Positions 57,233 through 64,000 of a stretch of DNA of 64,000 bases are shown here, piece by piece. The first letter of the stretch is position 1, and every line of letters starts with the position of its first letter. The stretch is taken from assembly GCA_045541535.1 (NCBI GenBank), contig JAZQJG010000011.1, forward strand, positions 1-64,000, written 5' to 3'. The position numbers and the translations under genes are program-made. Under the pieces are notes generated by a model. It saw nothing but the letters and a program-made list of their open reading frames with translations, searched no databases and was not told the origin of the DNA. This DNA is from Firm-08 sp045541535 (GTDB lineage Bacteria; Bacillota; Clostridia; Oscillospirales; QAKW01).

Positions 57233-59314
57233 ATGGCAAATTTAGTGATCGTTGAGTCTCCGGCAAAGGCAAAAACCATTGAAAAATATTTGGGCAAAAA
57301 GTTCAGGGTGGTTGCTTCTGTCGGTCACGTTCGTGACCTGCCGAAGAGCGAATTCGGCGTAGATATTGACAATAACTTTGCCCCTAAATATATTTCGATC
57401 CGTGGCAAAAGTCAGGTGATCAACACCCTGAAAAAAGAGGTTAAAAACGCAGATAAAGTGTATCTTGCAACCGACCCGGACCGCGAAGGTGAAGCAATCA
57501 GCTGGCATCTGTGTACATTGTTGGGGCTGGATCCTGCGGATAAAAAAAGAATCACTTTTAACGAAATTACCAAAAATGCGGTAAATGCCGCTATCAAAAA
57601 TCCCACGGTGATCGATCTGGATCTGGTCAATGCTCAGCAGGCGCGCCGCGTGCTGGATCGTATCGTGGGCTATAAATTGTCCCCTTTCCTGTGGAAAAAG
57701 GTTAAAAAGGGTCTGTCTGCCGGTCGTGTTCAATCGGTGGCCACGGCGCTGATCGTTGAACGGGAAGAGGAGATCCGTGCTTTTGTTCCTCAGGAGTATT
57801 GGAATATGCACGGCACCTTTACCAAAACCGATTCTACCCGCAAAATGAAGGCACTCTTCTATGGCACCGTAGACGGCAAATTGGATATTCATAACGGGGA
57901 AGAGGCCCAGAAACTGTATGACGAGATTCTTTCTTCCTCCTTCCACGTAAGTCAGGTCAAAAACGGCACCAAGGCCAAGAGTCCGGCACCGCCTTTCACC
58001 ACCTCCACCCTGCAACAGGAAGCCTCCAAACGGCTGAATTTTCAGGCCAGACGGACGATGAAAGCGGCTCAGGAGCTGTATGAAGGTGTGGAGATCGCCG
58101 GTGAGGGTCTGATCGGTTTGATTACTTATATGAGAACTGACTCTCTACGTATCTCCGACGATGCCGCCGCCGCAGCCAAGGATCATATCATTAACAATTA
58201 CGGCGCAGAATTTTATCCTTCTCGCCGTCGTGTGTATAAGACCAAAAAGAGCGCTCAGGACGCACACGAAGCCATTCGTCCCACCACTCTGCATCTCACC
58301 CCCGAAGCGGTCCGTTCTTCTTTGAGCAGTGATCAGTACCGTGTATATAAGCTGATCTATGAACGTTTTATTGCCTCCCAGATGAGTGACGCGGTGTATG
58401 ATACGGTCAACGCCACCTTCTCCGACGGCAAATACGTGTTCCGTCTCAACGCACAGAGCCTTAAATTTGCCGGCTATACCAAGGTGTATAACGACGTTGA
58501 AAAAAGCGAAACCCAGACCAAACTGCCCAAGCTTGCTGAGGGTGATGCATTAAAACTGGTGGAACTGGAAAAGGAGCAAAACTTTACCCAACCGCCTGCC
58601 CGCTATACCGAGGCCTCCTTGATCAAAACCCTGGAGGAATTGGAGGTGGGCCGTCCCTCCACCTACGTGCCCATTATGACCACCATTATCGGTCGTGAAT
58701 ACGTGGAGCGTGATGGTAAAAACCTCAAGCCCACCGCTTTGGGTGAGATCACCACGGGCCTGATGAAGGAGCATTTTCCCAATATCGTTGACTGTGATTT
58801 CACCGCAAAGCTGGAAAAGAAATTGGATACCATTGAGGAAGGTAAAAGCCAATGGCAAAAGGTCATTGCTTCCTTCTACAAGGATTTCAGCGTCAGCCTG
58901 ACGGCGGCCGAGGATAAGCTGAAGGACGTTCGTCTGAAGGTGCCGGAAGAGGTTACCGAGGAAATTTGCCCCAATTGCGGCAAAAATCTTGTCATCAAAA
59001 GTGGCAGATTCGGTAAGTTTTTGGCGTGTCCCGGTTATCCCACCTGCAAATTTACCAAGGCCATCATTATTGATACCGGCGTTCCTTGTCCCAAATGCGG
59101 TGGCAAGATCCTGCAAAAGCGTTCCAAAGCCGGTAAAACCTATTATGGCTGTGAGCACAATCCCACCTGTGATTTTATGACCTGGGACGTTCCGCAAAAG
59201 GAAACCTGCCCCCATTGCGGCAAAAACCTTTACCGTCGGAACAACCGTTATCGCCAGATCTACTGCGCCAATTCCGCTTGTCCCGGCGCCAAAAAAGATC
59301 AGGCAAAGGACTAA
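57233..59314 (+). CDS. topA: DNA topoisomerase I
   Basis: Type IA enzyme relaxing negative supercoils, 693 residues. The TOPRIM start is NLVIVESPAKAKTIEKYLG, with DPDREGEAISWHL. The catalytic Tyr lies in ITYMRTDSLRIS (about residue 302). Three tetra-cysteine zinc fingers follow at the C-terminus (CPNCGKNL, CPKCGGKI, CPHCGKNL). ATG 57233 is 14 nt after dprA, the common Firmicute order dprA-topA-trmFO. Confidence 0.97.
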   Translation: MANLVIVESPAKAKTIEKYLGKKFRVVASVGHVRDLPKSEFGVDIDNNFAPKYISIRGKSQVINTLKKEVKNADKVYLATDPDREGEAISWHLCTLLGLDPADKKRITFNEITKNAVNAAIKNPTVIDLDLVNAQQARRVLDRIVGYKLSPFLWKKVKKGLSAGRVQSVATALIVEREEEIRAFVPQEYWNMHGTFTKTDSTRKMKALFYGTVDGKLDIHNGEEAQKLYDEILSSSFHVSQVKNGTKAKSPAPPFTTSTLQQEASKRLNFQARRTMKAAQELYEGVEIAGEGLIGLITYMRTDSLRISDDAAAAAKDHIINNYGAEFYPSRRRVYKTKKSAQDAHEAIRPTTLHLTPEAVRSSLSSDQYRVYKLIYERFIASQMSDAVYDTVNATFSDGKYVFRLNAQSLKFAGYTKVYNDVEKSETQTKLPKLAEGDALKLVELEKEQNFTQPPARYTEASLIKTLEELEVGRPSTYVPIMTTIIGREYVERDGKNLKPTALGEITTGLMKEHFPNIVDCDFTAKLEKKLDTIEEGKSQWQKVIASFYKDFSVSLTAAEDKLKDVRLKVPEEVTEEICPNCGKNLVIKSGRFGKFLACPGYPTCKFTKAIIIDTGVPCPKCGGKILQKRSKAGKTYYGCEHNPTCDFMTWDVPQKETCPHCGKNLYRRNNRYRQIYCANSACPGAKKDQAKD

Positions 59315-59317
59315 TAT

Positions 59318-60640
59318 ATGAAAGCAACAGTAATCGGTGCGGGGCTTGCGGGATGCGAGGCTGCCTGGCAACTTGCAAACCGCGGCGTTTCCGTCACCTT
59401 GTATGAAATGAAGCCGTCCCGTCGCAGTCCGGCCCACAGTTCGGATCATTTTGCCGAATTGGTATGTTCCAATTCCTTGCGGGCAGACGGTCTTGCCAAT
59501 GCAGTAGGGTTGCTGAAAACCGAGATGCGACGGCTGGATTCCTTGATTATGCTGGCGGCAGATGCTACTGCCGTACCGGCCGGCGGCGCCTTGGCGGTGG
59601 ACAGAGAGGCTTTTTCGGCGATGATCACCGAAAAGATCCGTAATCATCCCCACATTACCGTGGTGGAGCAGGAGGTAACCGAACTGCCCGACGGTCCCGT
59701 TGTGGTGGCCAGCGGTCCCCTTACCTCCGATGCCCTCAGTCACGCCATTGGCAAAAGACTCGGTAAGGACTATCTGTATTTCTTCGATGCCGCCGCTCCC
59801 ATCGTCACGGCAGAGAGCATCAATATGGACGTGGCGTTTTTCGCTTCCCGTTACAATAAGGGCACGCCCGACTATATCAACTGTCCCATGGATCGGGAAC
59901 AATACACGGCCTTTTATAATGAGCTTATCACCGCCAAGCAGGCACCGTTGCACGAATTTGACAAGGATCAAAAGGTGTTTGAGGGCTGTATGCCCGTGGA
60001 GGTTATGGCCAAAAGAGGGGAGCAGACGTTGCTGTTCGGCCCTCTAAAGCCTGTGGGTCTGGTGGATGATCGCACCGGCAAGCGCAGTTATGCCGTGGTA
60101 CAATTGCGCAAGGATAATGCGGAAGGCTCACTCTATAATATCGTCGGTTTTCAGACCCATCTCACCTTTGGTGAGCAAAAAAGGGTGTTTTCTATGATCC
60201 CCGGTCTTGAAAATGCGGAATTTGTCCGTTACGGTGTGATGCACCGCAATACCTATATTCATTCTCCGGGTCTTATGTCGCCCTTCTATTCTTTAAAGGA
60301 TGCAAGAGACACCTTCTTTGCCGGACAGATGACCGGTGTGGAGGGGTACGTGGAGAGCGCCGCCAGCGGTCTGGTGGCAGGCCTCAATCTTGCTCGCCGT
60401 TTGCAGGGGAAGGAAGAGATTTTGTTCCCTAAGGAAACGGCATTGGGCGCACTGGCGCAGTATATCAGTGATGACACGGTGGCTGATTTTCAGCCGATGA
60501 ACATCAATTTCGGTATCATCGCGTCTTTGGAGCAACGAATCAAAAACAAGCAGGAGCGGTACACGGCGATCTCTATGCGGGCGCTGGGCGTACTGGATGA
60601 GTATATCCGAGATTATGCAATCAAGGAGGATTTACAATGA
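59318..60640 (+). CDS. trmFO: methylenetetrahydrofolate-tRNA-(uracil-5-)-methyltransferase TrmFO
   Basis: 440-residue flavoprotein making m5U54 in tRNA with methylene-THF as carbon donor. The FAD loop is VIGAGLAGCEAAWQLA; YEMKPSRRSPAH and LVCSNSLRAD follow directly; FFAGQMTGVEGYVESAA is near the C-terminus. It starts 3 nt after topA and ends in an ATGA overlap with plsX. Confidence 0.97.
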   Translation: MKATVIGAGLAGCEAAWQLANRGVSVTLYEMKPSRRSPAHSSDHFAELVCSNSLRADGLANAVGLLKTEMRRLDSLIMLAADATAVPAGGALAVDREAFSAMITEKIRNHPHITVVEQEVTELPDGPVVVASGPLTSDALSHAIGKRLGKDYLYFFDAAAPIVTAESINMDVAFFASRYNKGTPDYINCPMDREQYTAFYNELITAKQAPLHEFDKDQKVFEGCMPVEVMAKRGEQTLLFGPLKPVGLVDDRTGKRSYAVVQLRKDNAEGSLYNIVGFQTHLTFGEQKRVFSMIPGLENAEFVRYGVMHRNTYIHSPGLMSPFYSLKDARDTFFAGQMTGVEGYVESAASGLVAGLNLARRLQGKEEILFPKETALGALAQYISDDTVADFQPMNINFGIIASLEQRIKNKQERYTAISMRALGVLDEYIRDYAIKEDLQ

Positions 60641-61635
60641 AAATTGCAGTAGATGCTTTCGGCGGGGATCACGCCCCGTTGGAGATTATCAAGGGCTGCG
60701 CCCAAGCGGTGGAAGAGCTGGGCGTAGAGATCGTTTTGGTCGGTGATGAGGAGATCGTCAAAAAGACGATTGCCGACAACGCCATCTGCGACAAAAACTT
60801 TTCCTATCTGCACGCTGAGCAGATTATTTCCATGGAGGATGATCCTATGGCCGTTATCCGTGCCAAAAAGAATTCCTCTATGTCTCTGGCTCTCAAAATG
60901 GTCAAAAACGGAGAGGCGGACGCTGTGGTATCCGCCGGTAACAGCGGTGCCTTGCTCATCGGTGCCACAATGATCGTAAAGCGGATCAAGGGCATCAGCC
61001 GTGCGGCTCTTGCCCCCGTAATGCCCACCGACACCGGCACCGTTATGCTCATTGACAGCGGTGCCAACGTGGAATGTACGCCCGAATATCTGGAACAATT
61101 CGGCATTATGGGCAGCATTTATATGAAGGAAATGTTTGATCTTAAGGCTCCCCGTGTGGGCTTGCTCAATAACGGTACCGAGGAATGCAAGGGGCCTGAA
61201 CTGCAAAAGGCCGCCTTCCAACTGCTCAAAAACAATGATACCCTGAACTTTGTGGGAAACGTGGAGGCCAGAGGTCTGGCGCTGGGCGATTGTGACGTTG
61301 CCGTTGCGGACGGCTTTACGGGTAATATTGCCCTCAAGACCTACGAGGGCGTGGGCAAACTGATGGCAAAGAATATCAAGGCGCTGTTCAAGGGCAGTGT
61401 GTTTGGTATCATCGGCGCCCTGTTTATCTACGGTAAACTCAAAGCGTTCAATAAAAAAATGGACTACAAGGAGCACGGCGGCGCGCCCCTTCTGGGCGTT
61501 TGCGGCCCCGTAATCAAGGCCCATGGCTCCTCCGATGCCCGTGCCTTTAAGAATGCCATCCGACAGGCCGTTCATTTTTATCAAAGCGGCATCATTGACA
61601 AAATTACTGAAAATCTTGCCAAAAATGCTGAATAA
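60637..61635 (+). CDS. plsX: phosphate acyltransferase PlsX
   Basis: 332 residues. Converts acyl-ACP to acyl-phosphate for PlsY at the start of phospholipid synthesis. The N-terminus AVDAFGGDHAPLEI, then VSAGNSGALL, GNVEARGLALGD and DGFTGNIALK are family blocks. Coupled to trmFO by overlap; acpP follows with its own promoter. No fapR or fab genes lie next to it. Confidence 0.97.
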   Translation: MKIAVDAFGGDHAPLEIIKGCAQAVEELGVEIVLVGDEEIVKKTIADNAICDKNFSYLHAEQIISMEDDPMAVIRAKKNSSMSLALKMVKNGEADAVVSAGNSGALLIGATMIVKRIKGISRAALAPVMPTDTGTVMLIDSGANVECTPEYLEQFGIMGSIYMKEMFDLKAPRVGLLNNGTEECKGPELQKAAFQLLKNNDTLNFVGNVEARGLALGDCDVAVADGFTGNIALKTYEGVGKLMAKNIKALFKGSVFGIIGALFIYGKLKAFNKKMDYKEHGGAPLLGVCGPVIKAHGSSDARAFKNAIRQAVHFYQSGIIDKITENLAKNAE

Positions 61636-61638
61636 TTC

Positions 61639-61667
61639 TTGACAATTTGAAGCATTATTTATATTAT
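61639..61667 (+). promoter_or_regulatory. promoter of acpP
   Basis: TTGACA (61639-61644), 17 nt, TATTAT (61662-61667). Confidence 0.75.
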
Positions 61668-61704
61668 ATAAGCAAGAATACCAATCAGGAGGGAGGTTGT
61701 ATTT

Positions 61705-61926
61705 ATGAACAATCTTGAGAAGTTGAGAGGCATTATCGCCGATCAGTTGAGTATTGATGAGGCTATCATTACCGAGGATACCGCTTTGGAAGATCTGGGT
61801 GCAGATTCTCTGGCACTGGTTGAACTGGTAATGAGCGTTGAAGAAGAGTTTGAGATCGAGATTCAGGACGAGGATATGGAGAACTTTAAAACCGTCGGTG
61901 ACGTGCTCGATTATATTGAAAAATAA
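61705..61926 (+). CDS. acpP: acyl carrier protein
   Basis: 73 residues, acidic. The phosphopantetheine attachment Ser lies in DLGADSLALVELVM (near residue 36). ATG 61705 follows AGGAGGGAGG. Confidence 0.97.
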   Translation: MNNLEKLRGIIADQLSIDEAIITEDTALEDLGADSLALVELVMSVEEEFEIEIQDEDMENFKTVGDVLDYIEK

Positions 61927-61935
61927 TAAAATATA

Positions 61936-61984
61936 GGGCGTCATCCTGACGCCCTTCATTTATATTTCGGACAATAGGTCCGAA
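61936..61984 (+). terminator. terminator of acpP and a second hairpin
   Basis: A GC-rich 8-bp stem (61936-61943 with 61947-61954) followed by TTCATTTATATTT. A second 7-bp hairpin (61966-61972 with 61978-61984) lies just before the rnc ribosome binding site but does not cover it. Confidence 0.7.
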
Positions 61985-61997
61985 GCAGGAGTGTATT

Positions 61998-62681
61998 ATG
62001 CAATTTGCGGAGTTTGAACAACGGATCGGGTATACCTTTCAGAATAGGGCGCTGTTTGATAACGCTATGTGCCATTCTTCCTATGCCAATGAGCATCGGT
62101 TGGGACATATCGGTTGTAATGAACGTCTTGAATTTTTGGGGGATTCCGTCCTCGGATTTCTTACAGCCAGGTATTTATACGAAACCTTTCCGAATAAGCC
62201 GGAAGGGGAACTGACCAAAATGCGTGCCGCCCACGTTTGCGAAGGCGCCCTTTGTGCCTATGCGGAAAAGATCGGGCTGGGAGAAATGTTATTGTTGGGT
62301 CGCGGAGAAGAACTGGGTGGCGGTCGGACCCGCCCCTCCATTCTGGCTGACGCCTTTGAGGCGTTGTTGGCGGCTATTTATCTGGATGGCGGCCTTGCGC
62401 CGGTGGAACGCTTTTTGCTCCCGTTGATCCGGGAACATCTGGCCACTGACAGCACTGATTTCAAAACGGCGTTACAGGAATACGTACAGCAAAAACCGGG
62501 CAGGGAGATCAGTTACCGTTTGTTGGGCTCCGTCGGTCCCGATCACGAAAAAGTATTTTCTGTTGCCGTATTGTTGAACGGTCGGGAAATCGGAGCAGGT
62601 GCAGGAAAGAGTAAAAAAGAAGCGGAACAGATGGCGGCCAAGGGCGCATTGGAAGGTCTGAAGAACAATGCGCAGTGGTAA
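61998..62681 (+). CDS. rnc: ribonuclease III
   Basis: 227 residues. The RNase III domain has NERLEFLGDSVLGF (signature, about 35-48) and the Glu-containing LADAFEALLAAIYLDGG. A double-strand RNA-binding domain follows from about residue 155. It matures rRNA and cuts double-stranded mRNA. plsX-acpP-rnc is a classical order. It overlaps the radical SAM gene by 14 nt. Confidence 0.97.
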   Translation: MQFAEFEQRIGYTFQNRALFDNAMCHSSYANEHRLGHIGCNERLEFLGDSVLGFLTARYLYETFPNKPEGELTKMRAAHVCEGALCAYAEKIGLGEMLLLGRGEELGGGRTRPSILADAFEALLAAIYLDGGLAPVERFLLPLIREHLATDSTDFKTALQEYVQQKPGREISYRLLGSVGPDHEKVFSVAVLLNGREIGAGAGKSKKEAEQMAAKGALEGLKNNAQW

Positions 62682-63663
62682 TTTTGCCTTGTTTATCCCT
62701 TTGCAGGGTTGCCCTCATCGCTGTATATATTGTGATCAACGGAAAATTTCCGGAGAAGATGAAATGTCACCGCAAAAAGCCGGTGACATTTTACGATTAC
62801 AGATGCCTTTATGGCAGCAAAAAGGAATGAAGGGGCAAATTGCCTTTTTCGGCGGCACCTTTACGGGACTGCCCAAGGAGGAAATGCTGGCATATCTGGC
62901 GGTAGCGGCGCCGTATATTAAAAACGGCGCTGTTAACGGCATTCGCATTTCCACCCGCCCCGATGCCATTGACGATGAGATTTTAACCTTACTTGCCGAG
63001 CACGGTGTTACCCATATTGAATTAGGAGTGCAGAGTATGGATGATGAGGTTCTTCGTCGCAGTGGGCGGGGATACACCGCATCCGAGGTGGTAAAAAGCG
63101 CCACACGGATTCGGGATCGTGGCTTTGTACTGGGAATGCAGTTGATGCCGGGACTACCGGGGGATACACTGGAAAAGAGCCTATACAGTGCAAGACAAGT
63201 GATCGCCCTCGGCGCAGAAGAAACAAGGCTGTATCCCACCGTTGTAATTAGGGGGACTCCTCTGGCTACTCTATGGGAGAAAGGGGAGTATCATCCCTTG
63301 ACAACAGAGGACGCCGTCACCTTATGCGCACGGTTGAAATCCGAATTTGAGCATAGCGGCGTCCGTGTGCTGAAGGTGGGTCTACATAGCGGGGCCGTGG
63401 AGCAGGACGTATTGGCCGGTCCCTTTCATCCCGCCTTCGGTCAGTTGGTAGACAGTCGTATCTGTCTGGATCAAATGGCTTCGTTCTGTCAGGAAAACAG
63501 CTTACAAAATACCGAACTTTTCGTTGTGCCGCAACGCTATGATACCTCGGTGATTTTGGGGCAACGTCGTTCCAATGTAACGACAATGATGGAAAATTTT
63601 GGAATTTCCTTAAAAATTTCAAAAAAAGTGTTGACAAACGGAAAGAATTCTATTATACTATAG
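62668..63663 (+). CDS. radical SAM protein, Elp3/HemN-like
   Basis: 331 residues. The cluster motif CPHRCIYC (Cys15, Cys19, Cys22; CxxxCxxC) is near the N-terminus. GGTFTGLP, ELGVQSMDDEVLRRSGRGY and QLMPGLPGDT are shared with Elp3-type and coproporphyrinogen-type radical SAM enzymes. A gene of this type often follows rnc in clostridia; its substrate is not established. No acetyltransferase domain is present, so it is not full Elp3. The C-terminal end carries a promoter for the next gene. Confidence 0.88.
   Translation: MRSGNFALFIPLQGCPHRCIYCDQRKISGEDEMSPQKAGDILRLQMPLWQQKGMKGQIAFFGGTFTGLPKEEMLAYLAVAAPYIKNGAVNGIRISTRPDAIDDEILTLLAEHGVTHIELGVQSMDDEVLRRSGRGYTASEVVKSATRIRDRGFVLGMQLMPGLPGDTLEKSLYSARQVIALGAEETRLYPTVVIRGTPLATLWEKGEYHPLTTEDAVTLCARLKSEFEHSGVRVLKVGLHSGAVEQDVLAGPFHPAFGQLVDSRICLDQMASFCQENSLQNTELFVVPQRYDTSVILGQRRSNVTTMMENFGISLKISKKVLTNGKNSIIL
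63631..63659 (+). promoter_or_regulatory. promoter of the rubredoxin-rubrerythrin gene
   Basis: TTGACA (63631-63636), 17 nt, TATACT (63654-63659), entirely inside the last 11 codons of the radical SAM gene. Confidence 0.75.
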
Positions 63664-63699
63664 TCAAACAATAACAATTATCAATAAGGAGAAAATACT

Positions 63700-64000
63700 A
63701 TGAAAAAATTTGTATGTTCTGTTTGTGGTTACGTTCACGAAGGAGATGCTGCTCCCGAAAAGTGTCCGGTATGCAAAGTTCCTGCCGAAAAGTTTAAAGA
63801 AATGCAAGAGGGCGCAGCTCTCGCTGCTGAGCACGAGTATGGCATTTATGCCAAGACCGTAAAGAATAACCCCGATATCAGCGCCGAGGATAAACAGTAC
63901 ATCTTTGAGCAACTGATGGCCAACTTCAATGGTGAGTGCTCCGAGGTGGGTATGTATCTGTGTATGGCTCGTATTGCCCATAGAGAGGGCTATCCCGAAA
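63700..64000 (+). CDS. reverse rubrerythrin (rubredoxin-rubrerythrin NADH peroxidase), cut by the window edge
   Basis: The first 100 residues are present. A rubredoxin domain comes first: CSVCGYVHEG (Cys6, Cys9) and CPVCK (Cys23, Cys26). A linker leads into a diiron rubrerythrin domain (from about residue 60, FEQLMANFNGECSEVGMYL). Having the rubredoxin at the N-terminus marks the reverse type, which in Clostridium acts as peroxide and oxygen scavenger under PerR. AAGGAGA precedes ATG 63700. The rest lies beyond the window. Confidence 0.92.
   Translation, partial: MKKFVCSVCGYVHEGDAAPEKCPVCKVPAEKFKEMQEGAALAAEHEYGIYAKTVKNNPDISAEDKQYIFEQLMANFNGECSEVGMYLCMARIAHREGYPE

Noticed and set aside
63671..63681. 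ATAA-N3-TTAT palindrome as a PerR box for the reverse rubrerythrin
   Set aside because: Position downstream of the -10 is suitable, but it is too short and does not match the full PerR consensus.
1..64000. Mobile elements, prophage, CRISPR, tRNA or rRNA genes
   Set aside because: No transposase, integrase, repeat-spacer array or cloverleaf was seen on reading both strands; short degenerate elements could be missed by eye.

Overview
The window looks like chromosome of a spore-forming, low-oxygen Firmicute of the class Clostridia, probably an Oscillospiraceae/Ruminococcaceae-type gut bacterium. The evidence is: spoIID, spoIIQ and spoIIID; T-box, SAM-I (S-box), L20 and L10 leaders; AddAB instead of RecBCD; TrmFO; strong AGGAGG ribosome binding sites; TTGACA-17-TATAAT promoters; and two rubrerythrin-type peroxide scavengers. 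Base composition and gene style are fairly even throughout. I see no integrase, transposase, phage gene, CRISPR array, rRNA or tRNA gene, so this reads as core chromosome with a few accessory islands.

Layout. 0.2-1.3 kb: rodA (-). 1.5-4.1 kb: tsaE-tsaB-rpiB-like-mnmA (+). 4.1-5.4 kb: a NagD-type HAD phosphatase and a small membrane protein (-). 5.5-13.7 kb: DUF3810 membrane protease-like gene, addB, addA, then rpmE. 13.7-16 kb: glpK and a Cof-type HAD. 16-19.6 kb: cytoplasmic GH20 and GH3 hexosaminidase-like enzymes. 19.6-22.3 kb: a Gfo/Idh/MocA oxidoreductase (-), divergent from a class B PBP (+). 22.3-26.8 kb: T-box-controlled alaS, HIT protein, phosphoribosyltransferase, F420 ligase-like protein. 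26.8-28.2 kb: infC-rpmI-rplT with its leader. 28.2-33 kb: MoxR-DUF58-transglutaminase operon. 33-36.2 kb: NAGPA-type glycosidase, NUDIX hydrolase, rubrerythrin, LUD protein. 36.2-38 kb: spoIID-spoIIQ (-). 38.4-42.2 kb: solute-binding-like lipoprotein, SAM-I-metK, small membrane protein. 42.3-46.6 kb: recD2-comF, mbl, spoIIID (-). 46.7-51.6 kb (-): cpsC-cpsD-cpsB phosphotyrosine module, and a GT4-CsaB fusion with ruvX. 51.8-55.2 kb: rpmG-secE-nusG-rplK-rplA-rplJ-rplL. 55.3-59.3 kb: trmH-like, dprA, topA, continuing to trmFO. 60.6-63.7 kb: plsX-acpP-rnc-radical SAM. The right edge cuts a rubredoxin-rubrerythrin gene.

Working together: most of the window serves translation (r-proteins, IF3, AlaRS, tRNA modification by TsaB/E, MnmA, TrmFO), recombination and DNA uptake (AddAB, RecD2, DprA, ComF, RuvX, TopA), envelope building (RodA, Mbl, PBP, PlsX/ACP, CsaB, CpsCDB) and the engulfment stage of sporulation.

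The signal that the gene list does not explain is in the RNA. Three genes (LUD protein, rubrerythrin, the small membrane protein after metK) start with their Shine-Dalgarno sequence in the 3' arm of a 12-15 bp hairpin. The 5' (anti-SD) arm sits where it would only be present in read-through transcripts. In two of the three a usable promoter straddles the hairpin, with its -10 box in the loop. Other second-look items are an unassigned long structured element upstream of spoIID, two mimics of the 23S rRNA L1-binding site in the L11-L1 operon, a tandem 12-bp repeat over the NAGPA promoter, and sporulation-sigma promoter matches ahead of spoIID, spoIIQ and spoIIID.
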